Part shown: positions 1-8,135 of the stretch, piece after piece
Position numbering within the stretch: the stretch's first letter is position 1
Layout of the letters: each line of letters starts with the position of its first letter
NCBI GenBank assembly: GCA_036244855.1
Contig: BQKZ01001592.1
Span: forward strand, 18,739-34,378
Length of the DNA stretch: 15,640 nt
Direction: 5' to 3'
Source of the DNA: Temnopleurus reevesii
Lineage: Eukaryota; Echinodermata; Echinoidea; Temnopleuroida; Temnopleuridae
Position numbers and translations under genes: made by a program
Notes under the pieces: generated by a model
What the model was told of the DNA's origin: nothing
Databases searched by the model: none
The model's input: the letters and a program-made list of their open reading frames with translations, nothing else

Positions 1-37
<37 letters not shown>
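1..37. repeat. Poly(C) homopolymer tract at window edge
   Basis: Three G bases followed by an uninterrupted run of about 34 C bases. No gene is associated with it. Such a run at a sequence edge may be a true simple repeat or an assembly or sequencing boundary. The bases that follow (38-500) are ordinary AT-rich DNA in which I see no gene or RNA. Confidence 0.85.
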
Positions 38-42
<5 letters not shown>

Positions 43-511
43 CCACTCCTTGGATCTGTCCCTGCCTGCCTCGTCCCTCAGTACAGCCTATTATATCTTA
101 TAATGTCCATCCAAAAGGCATGCAGTTTAGAATTTTCTTCAAAAACTCGTATATCAAGGATTGGGGAGTGGGAGGGGAGAGGTGGAAATAATTGGGTAAA
201 TAGATCGTCTTTAGGAAATCTCGCATCTATAAAATCATAGGCCCTTCTTATTTCCATGCACCTTATTTCTGTGCAACGAATATTTAACCTTAATTATTTT
301 GATATTTTCCTTTCCTTTTTTTTTCTCTACAGATGTCTTCGGGTCATCAATACTTTTACTTCTTGCTTCTTTCATTGCTGCTACATTGAACAGACTTTGA
401 CCAAACACACCTTCTTTAAATAATGGCCGTATACAATGACGAAAAATGACTAAAACAATAATTTTAGAACATTCTGTGTGTAATTATGCATAACATCTAC
501 TTGTGTGTGTT

Positions 512-706
512 CTCTCTAAATTCCTAAGATTGAAAGTCAATCTAATAGATTGTAGTCATGGACCAATCCAAAATTCGATTGAAATTTTCAATCAAATAAG
601 ATTGAATTTCAAATCTATTATAGATTGAAAATTTCAATCCAATTTGGATTGGTCCCTGACTATAATCTATTTGATTGACTTTTCAATCCTATAGGAATTC
701 AGAGAG
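512..706. repeat. Long imperfect palindrome, fold-back MITE-like element
   Basis: The left half starts CTCTCTAAATTCCT and the right half ends AGGAATTCAGAGAG, its near-exact reverse complement. Pairing continues almost to the centre near 609: the ATTGAAAGTCAATC region pairs with GATTGACTTTTCAAT, and GGACCAATCCAA pairs with TTGGATTGGTCC. The element is about 195 bp with almost no unique centre and no coding capacity. This is the form of a fold-back or MITE-type non-autonomous DNA element. I could not see a clear target-site duplication, so superfamily is unassigned. Confidence 0.75.
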
Positions 707-1043
707 TTCAAAGAAGAGGAAGAAGGAACGAAGAAGAAAAAGAAGATAAAGAAGTAGAAGGTAAAGAAGAAGGAGAATATTATGAAATAAATGACGACGT
801 CGACGTCGACTAGGGAGTATAGTCACAGACATCATTATTGACGAAACATTACAAAACACATTTTAGAATATATTGGATAATAATGCTGTCTTGTCAAAAG
901 GAGAAGAAGAAGAAGACGACAAAATAGAAGAAAAAGACGAAGAAGAAGAAGAAGAAGAGCAGAAGAAGAAGAAAAAGAAGAAGGAGAAAAGAAGAAAAAG
1001 AAGAAGGAGAAAAGAAGAAAAAAGGTTGGAGAATAAGAAGAAA
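707..1043. repeat. GAA/GAAGAA-rich purine low-complexity region
   Basis: Two blocks (about 711-790 and 899-1043) consist almost wholly of GAA, GAAA and AAG units on the plus strand, separated by ordinary sequence containing a short GACGTC repeat (793-809). The frames open through it encode only poly-F/L/S or K/E strings, an artefact of composition, so I annotate no gene. The DNA from 1044 to 1367 is AT-rich with nothing recognisable. Confidence 0.8.
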
Positions 1044-1367
1044 TGTGATTAAGACTTTTAGAAGCAGCAGTCCAATTTTGTTTGCCATTATTGCTTCTAT
1101 TATCTCCCACTGCACGGGGGCTTTACATTTGTCTTGAAATTACTGTAATGTATAAACTTGTTTAGTATTTTATTTATATCTATCTAAAGATAAAATATGT
1201 GAATATTACTTGCAGATGGAATGAAAGAATATGTCTTCCATTTTAAATTTTAATAAATATATTCCGATCTATAGACGACGATAAATACCATTAGCACTAT
1301 TTTCACAATCCACAATAATGGTGATTGCTATCTGCATAATTATGTCACGGGTGCTTGTGTGACTATG

Positions 1368-1553
1368 GAGGTGTTGTTCAAAAGTTGCAATTGATCGCAT
1401 TAAGTTGCAGTTGATCAAGTTGCAGGCAATCAAAATCACTGATCATTGCGTCTTCTTAAATGCGCGCACCATGCGCGAATGAAATTGTGCGTTAACCGTT
1501 CCAATTTTCAAAGTTGCATTATTTTGATTTGCAGTTGATTTTGAGCAACATCC
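1368..1553. mobile_element. MITE-like TIR element with possible 6-bp target duplication
   Basis: The left end reads TGTTGTTCAAAA and the right end, reverse-complemented, reads TGTTGCTCAAAA. The outermost bases are looser (GAGG versus GGA). The hexamer ACTATG flanks both sides (1362-1367 and 1554-1559), as expected for a target-site duplication, though a hexamer can repeat by chance. The interior has repeated TTGCA/TTGAT words and a perfect small hairpin CGCGCA-CCA-TGCGCG (1463-1477). It has no coding capacity. Confidence 0.55.
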
Positions 1554-1554
1554 A

Positions 1555-1557
<3 letters not shown>

Positions 1558-1585
<28 letters not shown>
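1558..1585. repeat. (TG)n microsatellite
   Basis: An uninterrupted TG dinucleotide run of about 14 units, directly after the right end of the TIR element at 1368-1553. Confidence 0.95.
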
Positions 1586-1586
<1 letters not shown>

Positions 1587-2903
1587 CATAAAAAATATGG
1601 ATGAAAAGAGGAAGAAATGGAGAGAGAAGGAAAGAAAATGGACCGAGGGTCAGAGGGTATAGGCCTACCGTGCAAGTTTGTGTCTATAATTATATAGAAA
1701 ACTTGTCATTTTTTACACGACTACGGTATGTACTAAAATCATGCAATTGTAATTTATGCATTCATTTTTTATGTAAATTCTTTGGCCTGACATACCATAA
1801 AAGAGATACGATAAATTGAAAACAGATCGAATCTTTATGGCATATACGCTTTTTGTCATAGACTTATGATTAATATCTATCGCAAGTTTAATTGCATCTT
1901 CTATGTTACAGGCCCCTGAAAAAAATTATGACACAAAAAAATCCCCCCCCCCAAAAAAAAAACATATTCATTTTCAAAAGGGTGCAAAAACTTGGTTGCG
2001 CCACTTTTTGAAATATGTTCTTGTTAAAACATACGTGCGCACTCAATGGACGAGGAGAGGAGGGGGGGGGGGGGGGGATGTTTCCGGCCTCCTCCATTGG
2101 GCCGGGCACGCGTGAATTTAAAACGATAAATTCTCCAAAAGTGGCGCATTGAGGTTTCATATGATTTATAAAAAAAAAGTGTTAATGAAAATTAACATTA
2201 TTTAATGAATCATTTTTGACAATTTTTGCGTCATATATAAAAGTTTGGATTAAAGGCTTTCTAAATTATAATCACATCATTTTGTACTAGTAGCAAAGTT
2301 TTTGTTCGAGTCGATCGCATTTTGTTTGCAGTCTGCATGCGTACGTGTCTCCTAGGGTGAACCCCCCCCCCCCCCCAAAAAAAAAAAGATGGAGGCGTAA
2401 AATTATTGAGTTAATTGGGATGGGCGGGTGTATCGCACGCTAAACAAAATATTTACTCTATGTTAAGTTTATCCTTTAAAATTGGCAACGTTTATGCTTT
2501 ACCAAAAAAAAAAAGCAGTGTATATGCCTGTTGTTTATTTAATACAGCAAAGCTCTCCATACAAAGAGCTTTGATATAAAGTTCTTTGTCTCCATACGAC
2601 TACAGCTGAGAAGGTCACAAATTCGCATAGGGGAGGAGGGGCGGTCGTGCAGGCTAACAAACAGTTGTTAAATAGTGCATGATATTCGATTGGAATCATA
2701 TCCACATGGCACGTCAGTATTGCAATTGCAAATTCAACCATTTTCTGACAAGCAAGAAAAGTAAAGGAAAAAAAAAAAGAAACGAAATTGTGCATTTTCT
2801 TCCAACCGCGAGCTGACAGGCAAAAATAACTAAATTTCATTTTGAATCGCCCTTTTTTTCGTTTTTGTTTCATTTTACAGGGAGTTCGTCTCTCTGATTA
2901 CCG
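1586..2903. other. Gene-free stretch with homopolymer C/G tracts
   Basis: I see no gene, RNA gene or splice-supported exon here. The open frames are short, biased by composition and resemble no family I know, including the 112-codon minus-strand one at 2535-2873. The region has runs of C10 (1943-1952), G16 (2062-2077), C15 followed by A11 (2362-2387) and C10 (2904-2913 at its edge), several fused directly to poly(A). Everything else is AT-rich. Confidence 0.6.
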
Positions 2904-3472
2904 CCCCCCCCCCTACCCCTTACTCGGACCTGTAAAATAAGTTGACATTGATTCTGGTTTTATTTTGTTTTAGTTGAATTGATAATAACCAGGATACAAA
3001 TTACTTTCTTTTTTGGCTTCAAATTATTTAGCAGTCATGAGAATAGCACAGGCAGGCTGCCAATATTGGAATTAAGTTGAGCAAGACTATGTAATTGGTA
3101 AATGAAGTGATATAAATGACATACAAATTTATACCAAAAATTTTGAGAGTTGAGAAATGACTGAAATGAGTCTTACTTTCAAAGAGTGAGAAAANCCCCC
3201 CTCCCGCCCTTCGCTCCTGTAAAATAATTAGTTGAAATTGTATGGCCTTTAATTGATTATGCTGAAAACACAGAATGACATTTTTTTGCTTGAAATGATC
3301 GCGAGAATAGCACAGGGCGGCTAATATAGGAATTTAGTTGAGCAAGACTCTAAGTCAATTTGCAAATTACTGATGTTTGTATGGTAGATAGAATTAGATA
3401 CAAATTCAAACCTAAATCTTTAGAGTTGAAGAAATGACTGAAACGAGTCCGACTTTCAAAGGGTGAGAAAAA
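2904..3472. repeat. Two diverged tandem copies upstream of the H2B promoter
   Basis: Copy 1 is about 2904-3194 and copy 2 about 3196-3472, head to tail. Both begin with a C-rich run and CCTGTAAAATAA. Both then share, in order, GAGAATAGCACAGG, TTAGTTGAGCAAGACT or a close variant, GAAATGACTGAAA, and ACTTTCAAAG plus GTGAGAAAA. Between these anchors they differ by many substitutions and indels. A single ambiguous base (N, 3195) sits at the junction beside a C run. Copy 2 ends 28 bp before the first promoter octamer. The block may be a duplicated distal regulatory segment or a remnant of a larger duplication. Confidence 0.75.
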
Positions 3473-3500
3473 ACGCGCGAGATCGAGTGCTGTGGTTCTC

Positions 3501-3829
3501 ATGCAAATAAGGAAGAAATGCGGCTAGAACGCGGATCGAGCGATTTATGCAAATAAGCGTGCGCTGCGCCGAGGAATGGGTTTTGCGCTAATATGCAAAT
3601 AAGGGTTATGTGTACCATTTGGGCGTGTCCTACGATGCGAGCTGCAACTCGGATCCGATATTTGCATATTTCAACTATGTCCGTGATTGGACCAAAGTTA
3701 CCGCTAACGGAGTATCGCTCTGTGATTGGTCAACGCGTAGAAAGCGCATGGGACCAATCGATCCGTCGCGTGCGTGTGAAATGCAATAAATACCGCGCTT
3801 TTGCAAATGTCAGCATCAGAGTTTCATTC
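3501..3829 (+). promoter_or_regulatory. Sperm H2B promoter: octamers, CCAAT boxes, TATA, cap site
   Basis: Exact octamers ATGCAAAT lie at 3501-3508, 3547-3554 and 3593-3600. A fourth is in reverse (ATTTGCAT, 3660-3667). CCAAT boxes lie at 3686-3690 and 3725-3729 (as ATTGG) and 3754-3758 (as CCAAT). AATAAATA at 3785-3792 is the best TATA-like box. CATTC at 3825-3829 matches the cap-site motif of sea urchin histone genes and would give a 5' UTR of about 24 nt. A 7-of-8 octamer (TTGCAAAT, 3801-3808) lies between TATA and cap. Octamer plus CCAAT architecture is established for sea urchin sperm H2B genes, where CCAAT-factor displacement was proposed to silence the gene outside testis. Its use here is inferred. 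Confidence 0.85.
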
Positions 3830-3849
3830 TGCAGCTCAATCATACAACA

Positions 3850-4266
3850 ATGCCGAGAAGTCCAGCCAAGAGTAGCCCGAAGAAGGGGAGCCCACGAAAG
3901 GGTAGCCCAAAGCGAGGTGGCAAGGGAGCCAAGCGAGCAGGAAAGGGAGGTCGTCGCAGGACAGTTGTGAGGCGTCGCCGCCGTCGCCGAGAGAGCTATG
4001 GCAGCTACATCTACCGAGTTCTGAAGCAGGTCCACCCCGACACTGGAATCTCTCGCCGATCCATGTCCGTCATGAACAGCTTCGTCAACGATGTCTTCGA
4101 ACGCATCGCTGGGGAGGCCTCACGTATGACCAGCGCCAACCGACGCAGCACCATCAGCAGCCGTGAGATCCAGACCGCTGTTCGTCTTCTCCTCCCTGGA
4201 GAACTGGCCAAGCACGCCGTGTCCGAGGGCACCAAGGCTGTGACCAAGTACACCACCTCTCGCTAA
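3850..4266 (+). CDS. H2B: Sperm-specific histone H2B
   Basis: The product is a core nucleosome histone of 138 residues that pairs with H2A. The basic N-terminal tail carries SPAK (4-7), SPKK (9-12), SPRK (14-17) and SPKR (19-22). Such SPxK/R motifs mark echinoid sperm H2B, where they bind linker DNA and are phosphorylated outside mature sperm. A lysine/arginine-rich stretch follows, with seven arginines in a row (41-47). The conserved fold starts at [21 protein letters not shown] (from 48) and continues through [17 protein letters not shown] and [20 protein letters not shown]. The tail ends AVTKYTTSR and keeps the lysine (133) equivalent to the H2B ubiquitination site. Length fits the sperm subtype (embryonic H2B is about 123). 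The gene is intronless. The ATG lies about 24 nt after the cap motif and the TAA 27 nt before the histone stem-loop. It is much more GC-rich than its flanks, and no other histone gene is visible in the window. Confidence 0.96.
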   Translation: MPRSPAKSSPKKGSPRKGSPKRGGKGAKRAGKGGRRRTVVRRRRRRRESYGSYIYRVLKQVHPDTGISRRSMSVMNSFVNDVFERIAGEASRMTSANRRSTISSREIQTAVRLLLPGELAKHAVSEGTKAVTKYTTSR

Positions 4267-4290
4267 AGCGTCTCTGCTTTTAGCAAACCA

Positions 4291-4328
4291 AACGGCTCTT
4301 CTCAGAGCCACCAATTGATCAAGAAAGA
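4291..4328 (+). terminator. Histone mRNA 3'-end signal: stem-loop plus purine HDE
   Basis: GGCTCT (4294-4299) and AGAGCC (4304-4309) form a perfect 6-bp stem around the loop TCTC. It is preceded by AAC and followed by ACCA, matching the replication-dependent histone stem-loop bound by SLBP. CAAGAAAGA at 4320-4328 is the sea urchin form of the histone downstream element that pairs with U7 snRNA. Cleavage is expected just after the ACCA, giving a non-polyadenylated mRNA. The loop differs from the usual TTTC/TTTT at one position. Confidence 0.95.
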
Positions 4329-4406
4329 TACCAAAATCATTATCTCTTAATCCAGTGGCAGTTGGGATCTAAATTTCGGAAAAAAAATTTAGGATGCTAT
4401 TTAGAA

Positions 4407-4620
4407 CCAAAAAGAAAAAGAATCCAAAAGAAAGACTTCAGTAAAAATGAAATTAAAAAAAGCTGAAAAATAAGTACAAAAAAAGAGGGGGTGAGAGAAT
4501 ACGTACATTGGTTGGGTAGCCCCCAATGGGCCAAAGAGAAATTCAGTCTAAAAGAAAGACTCGGTAAACATGAAATAAAAAAAGGTGAAAACTAAACACA
4601 AAAAAGGAGAGGGTGAGAGA
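4407..4620. repeat. Duplicated A-rich block downstream of H2B
   Basis: Two related blocks of about 90 bp (4407-4498 and 4531-4620) share AAAAGAAAGACT, then GTAAA(A/C)ATGAAAT, poly(A) with a CTGAAAA/GTGAAAA word, and finally GGGTGAGAGA. They are in the same orientation with a period near 124 bp and are clearly diverged. The 32-bp spacer contains CCCCCAATGGG. No coding capacity is seen. Confidence 0.7.
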
Positions 4621-4824
4621 TTTTATGACGCACAACAAAAAAATTGGCTAGTAATACCGGTACGTTAAAAAAATAAAATATTGTCACAAACATCTGACTC
4701 CTGAATATGGAATTTTCCTGAGCTAGGGTAAATGGCAATGGAAATTGATCGAAAAACTGGAGAAAAGTGTTGTCAGAAACTGTAGTATTTACAGTGGAAA
4801 CTCTGGAAAAAGAGGTATCTGATA

Positions 4825-4930
4825 CAGTCATACCTCGTTATAACGAGGTCCTTGGGACCAGAGAAATTATCTCTTTATATCTCTATCCCTTGTTATATTA
4901 GGTTCAAAATACAATAACGAGGTTGGAATG
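4825..4930. mobile_element. Short TA-flanked TIR element, pogo/Tigger-like ends
   Basis: The left end reads CAGTCATACCTCGTTATAAC and the right end, reverse-complemented, reads CATTCCAACCTCGTTATTG. Both sit next to a TA dinucleotide (4823-4824 and 4931-4932). CAGT...ACCTCGTTATAACGA is a well-known style of terminal repeat among pogo/Tigger-type Tc1/mariner elements, which duplicate TA on insertion. At about 106 bp it can only be a non-autonomous derivative. The superfamily call is from memory of the motif and not from a search. Confidence 0.6.
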
Positions 4931-5130
4931 TATAACAAAATTCCTGATATCTGAAGAGGCAAAAATTTGCTCCCAGCTCTTTATAACTTATTGCTTTATA
5001 ACCCTGCTCTATTTGCAATGGTCCCAATCACCCCATTATATCGAGTTTCCAAAGCACAGTCAACTCTGCATTAGTCAAACGTTGAATAATTGCCTGAAGG
5101 CGATATGATTTAATTGAAAAAAAAATTTTG
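4931..5130. other. No gene; second transposon-end-like motif
   Basis: I see no gene here. At 5057-5084, CAGTCAACTCTGCATTAG followed by TCAAACG has the style of another pogo/Tigger-type terminal repeat, but I could not find its partner. The short plus-strand frame open through 4923-5108 looks like chance. Confidence 0.4.
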
Positions 5131-7668
5131 CCCCCCCCCCCCCCCTTAAAAAAAAATATTTATTCAGCAGGAGCAGAACAACCAGATGAAAAGAAAAACA
5201 GAAGTTTACAAAACTCGAACAACTAAAAAAAGTTAAAAAGGATCAAATATTTAGACATTTCACTAATTTGCCTGTTTTTTGTTCAATCATTAAAAATTCA
5301 TATTCATTTTTTTCTTCACATTTCTCTTTGTTCTGCTCACCAAAATGAAATTTTTCTGCTCTTATGAATTATGGTTTTTGAATAAACTTTCTTTCAACAA
5401 AACATATATCAACCTTTGCTTTTTACCTGTTCTACGTCAAATTTCTCCTTTACCCATTTAGAAATTACCCTAAATTGAACTCTTGACACATAAACAGAAC
5501 ATATTTGAACATCACTTATACTGTTTAAATTGATTTTATTGATCAGATAAAAAATCATATCCTTTAATTTTTGACAAAATGAGTAATCTTGCAATGCAGG
5601 CTCTCAAGTCTTGGGTACTAAAAATTCAGATGCTGGTAAACGTTTGAAAGTGCTGATGCAATTTGGTTTGAAAAATTCCTTCTCTTATCATTTTCTTTAA
5701 AATGCTTTTTGTTCATTTTTTTCACATATATCAAGTTTCCTCCAGACAAATATTGATTTCATGCTGTTTGAGCTACTTTTTCTGAAATGCATCCATACGT
5801 CTGCATACACAAACACTGAAAGACCTCATTTACATCTATATTCAGCAGATTTCGATTTTCATGTCAACGTGCCAGTTGAGGTACGTACTTCATAATTTTG
5901 CGCAAATACACATTGATGCATCATAACTATGTATTATCTGTGCTGAGCCCTCTTGTCCACTACCCCAATCTGTCATGCACATATTCCAATTTTCACGTTC
6001 GTACATCGACATGTTTTTGTATCAAATTGATCATTAAGTCTTTCAAATGACACCATCTGGAACTAATCAACTGAAATTAAAACAGATTTTAAAAGTGAGC
6101 AGAGGTAGTGGACATGTTGACATCTTTCTCTGGTTGATTATGATGAGGGCACGTCAATATAAATAAAAAAATTCATATTCACAAATGAAGCACAGATAAT
6201 ATCTTGTAAGACAACACTGAGCATTCATCCACAGGCATGTATTGTCCAATGGCACAGAGCTACTTGTGATAATATATTCACCTAAAATCTGAAATTAGAG
6301 CCAAATGAACTACATCTTTTAGTTTTGATTACAACTAAATTATTTTGCATTTATGCCAGTAGCTTGACGTTCAAATTTACTTTTTTTAGATTCATTTCGC
6401 TCTTAAATCTAGCTGCATTTGAGGCCAACCACTGTACATTTCTGAAAATACATGACGAGTATCTAATATTCAAAATGCAAAGAAATTTATTAAAGCCAAT
6501 AATATTTTTAATTAAATCTAATAAAGTGATATTTGTTGCATTTGCTCTATAATTCACAAAATTTATGAAAATTACAGACAACCTTGCCTAAGTCAGTGTC
6601 ACATAAGTCGTTAAATCGCCAAAGTATGAAGATTTTCCAAATCAAATTTTCTCTTACATGTAGTAATAGCTTTTTCTTCACTCCAAATAAATTTCAAATA
6701 GGCAAGTTTGTCTCTAACTGCTGTCAATATGTGTAATCATGATTACTGCTGAAGTAATTTCAACACACTTTTTTCTCAAAAATGTGAACATAATTCATGT
6801 CACATAAACAAATATATTACCCTTCATTTCCCAATACTGCATCTTACCCTTACAATAATCTATAGTTGAAATATTGTGAAGACAAGGAATTTTAAAATAC
6901 AAAGACAAATATAACATATAACAATTTAAAGTATGACTAGAGTCAAAATAGAAGTTGAAACAATTCATTATGATATGTGCATGGTTCTAATCGTATAACA
7001 CACTTGTGCATCCTTTTCTATAAAGCCATTTAAAAATCCAGGTAACAATTGTTATGTTGAATCTCTTGGGACCCCAGAATTTGAATAACTTTTTAGAATT
7101 TGATCTGCAAGGGGTAAATGTCAGATATTTGATTTATTCAGAGATTTTTTAAAACCAAATCACACAGAGCAGGTTCTTGAAATCTTCAAAGTCAAATTTC
7201 TCTTGAGGTTCAAGAGATTCATTTGGGCTGAAAATTACCAACTTACATGTACATGTAGGAACTTCGAGTTCCTGAAATTTGTTTGAATTTTGGTTTCATA
7301 TTAAACACACAACAGAGATAAAGAAACCCATTCCTATCACTATATACGGTTTCAACTTCTATTCAGGCATAGGCCACACTTGAATACCTGCACAAATAAA
7401 ATTAATCTCTACTCTCACGATAAATTTCAAGTAATATACACATGGTGAATAAGCAATATAAGTGTGTCATTATTGATGTACCTTATTGTTTTTTTATGAC
7501 AATGGTCTTGTTTTTTAATACATAAAGGCTCTGTAAGCATAAAATTGCCATTGATGGTAATATTGTCACCAATAGTAACTATCATCACAACATCACCAAA
7601 CAGTAAATCTGCATCAAGCTATGTACCATTCATGACAAAGTTACCATCAAAGCTAAATTTATTCAACA
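5131..7668. other. AT-rich gene-free region, possible LAPTM4 3' UTR or flank
   Basis: The stretch opens with C15 (5131-5145) and has no open frame or splice-bounded exon that resembles a known protein. It lies downstream of the LAPTM4-like stop codon on the minus strand. Several AATAAA words occur on that strand, for example at 7658-7663, 7133-7138 and 5159-5164. The transcript could end at any of these, so part of this DNA may be 3' UTR. A transposon-end-like motif (CAGACAACCTTGCCTAAGTC, from 6575) is present without a clear partner. Confidence 0.4.
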
Positions 7669-7831
7669 GGGGCCAATTGCAAGAAATGGTCTAAGCTATC
7701 CTCTTTTTGCTAAGACAACTTCACTTCTTGTGCCAACCTAATAAAATAGACGCAAAGGTTGATACATCTATGCTAAGAGGTAGTACAAGAAGTAAAGACA
7801 TCTTGGCAAGAAGCAGATTGCAATTGGCCCC
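7669..7831. mobile_element. Fold-back MITE-like element, GGGGCCAATTGCAA termini
   Basis: The left terminus GGGGCCAATTGCAA is perfectly repeated in inverted orientation at the right end (TTGCAATTGGCCCC). Pairing continues inward imperfectly: TTGCTAAGACAACTT and CACTTCTTGT on the left pair with ACAAGAAGTAAAGACATCTTGGCAA on the right, and the centre also pairs (CCAACCT with AGGTTG). The element is about 163 bp and lacks coding capacity. No convincing target duplication is seen. It lies about 230 bp past the LAPTM4-like stop codon and so may be inside the 3' UTR. Confidence 0.7.
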
Positions 7832-8057
7832 AGGGTCTCATCTCACATGAATTTTTTGGTTTAATTAAAACGCATTGAACAGCAACACGGAAATTGATGA
7901 TACACTTTTTTAATCTCCTTAAATGTGCTTAATTTGTTTCACTTTACATAATCTGATTACACTTTCATTCCTTTTGTTTCAAAGTGTTGTGCTTGTTGAA
8001 GAGCTTGATTTGTTGTATGCATGTTGCCCATGTTGTAGGTGTTGCTGGCGATGTTGA
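7832..8057 (-). other. Proximal 3' UTR of the LAPTM4-like gene (inferred)
   Basis: This is sequence directly downstream, on the minus strand, of the stop codon at 8058-8060. It has no further coding resemblance. Transcription through it is inferred only because no AATAAA lies closer to the stop than 7658-7663; the true end is unknown. Confidence 0.4.
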
Positions 8058-8135
8058 TTATTCCTGATAGGCAGGTGGTGGAGGAGGCTTGTCAATCTTA
8101 ACCTTGATGGCCTCATCATAAGATGGGAGAAGTGC
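8058..8135 (-). CDS. LAPTM4: LAPTM4-like last coding exon, PY-motif tail
   Basis: After the acceptor TTTGCAG this exon reads ALLPSYDEAIKVKIDK followed by PPPPPAYQE and a TAA stop (8058-8060). LPSY and PPAY are the two cytosolic PY motifs that in LAPTM4/LAPTM5 bind Nedd4-family WW domains and support lysosomal targeting. It starts in phase 0, which agrees with the GAG|GTAAAT donor of the preceding exon. Confidence 0.92.
   Translation of the reverse strand, partial: ALLPSYDEAIKVKIDKPPPPPAYQE

Noticed and set aside
835..1115. Minus-strand open frames of 70-90 codons rich in F, L and S
   Set aside because: They are translations of the GAA-rich tract, with no domain or codon signature.
1601..2160. 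Short open frames on both strands around 1601-2160
   Set aside because: They run through homopolymers (poly-P, poly-G and poly-K strings) and show no recognisable family.
2535..2873. Minus-strand open frame of 112 codons
   Set aside because: It resembles no family I know, lies in AT-rich DNA and has no supporting splice or promoter context. I would expect a few such frames by chance.
3593..4314. Other frames overlapping the H2B gene on both strands
   Set aside because: They are shadows of the GC-rich H2B coding sequence and its promoter; the H2B frame is unmistakable.
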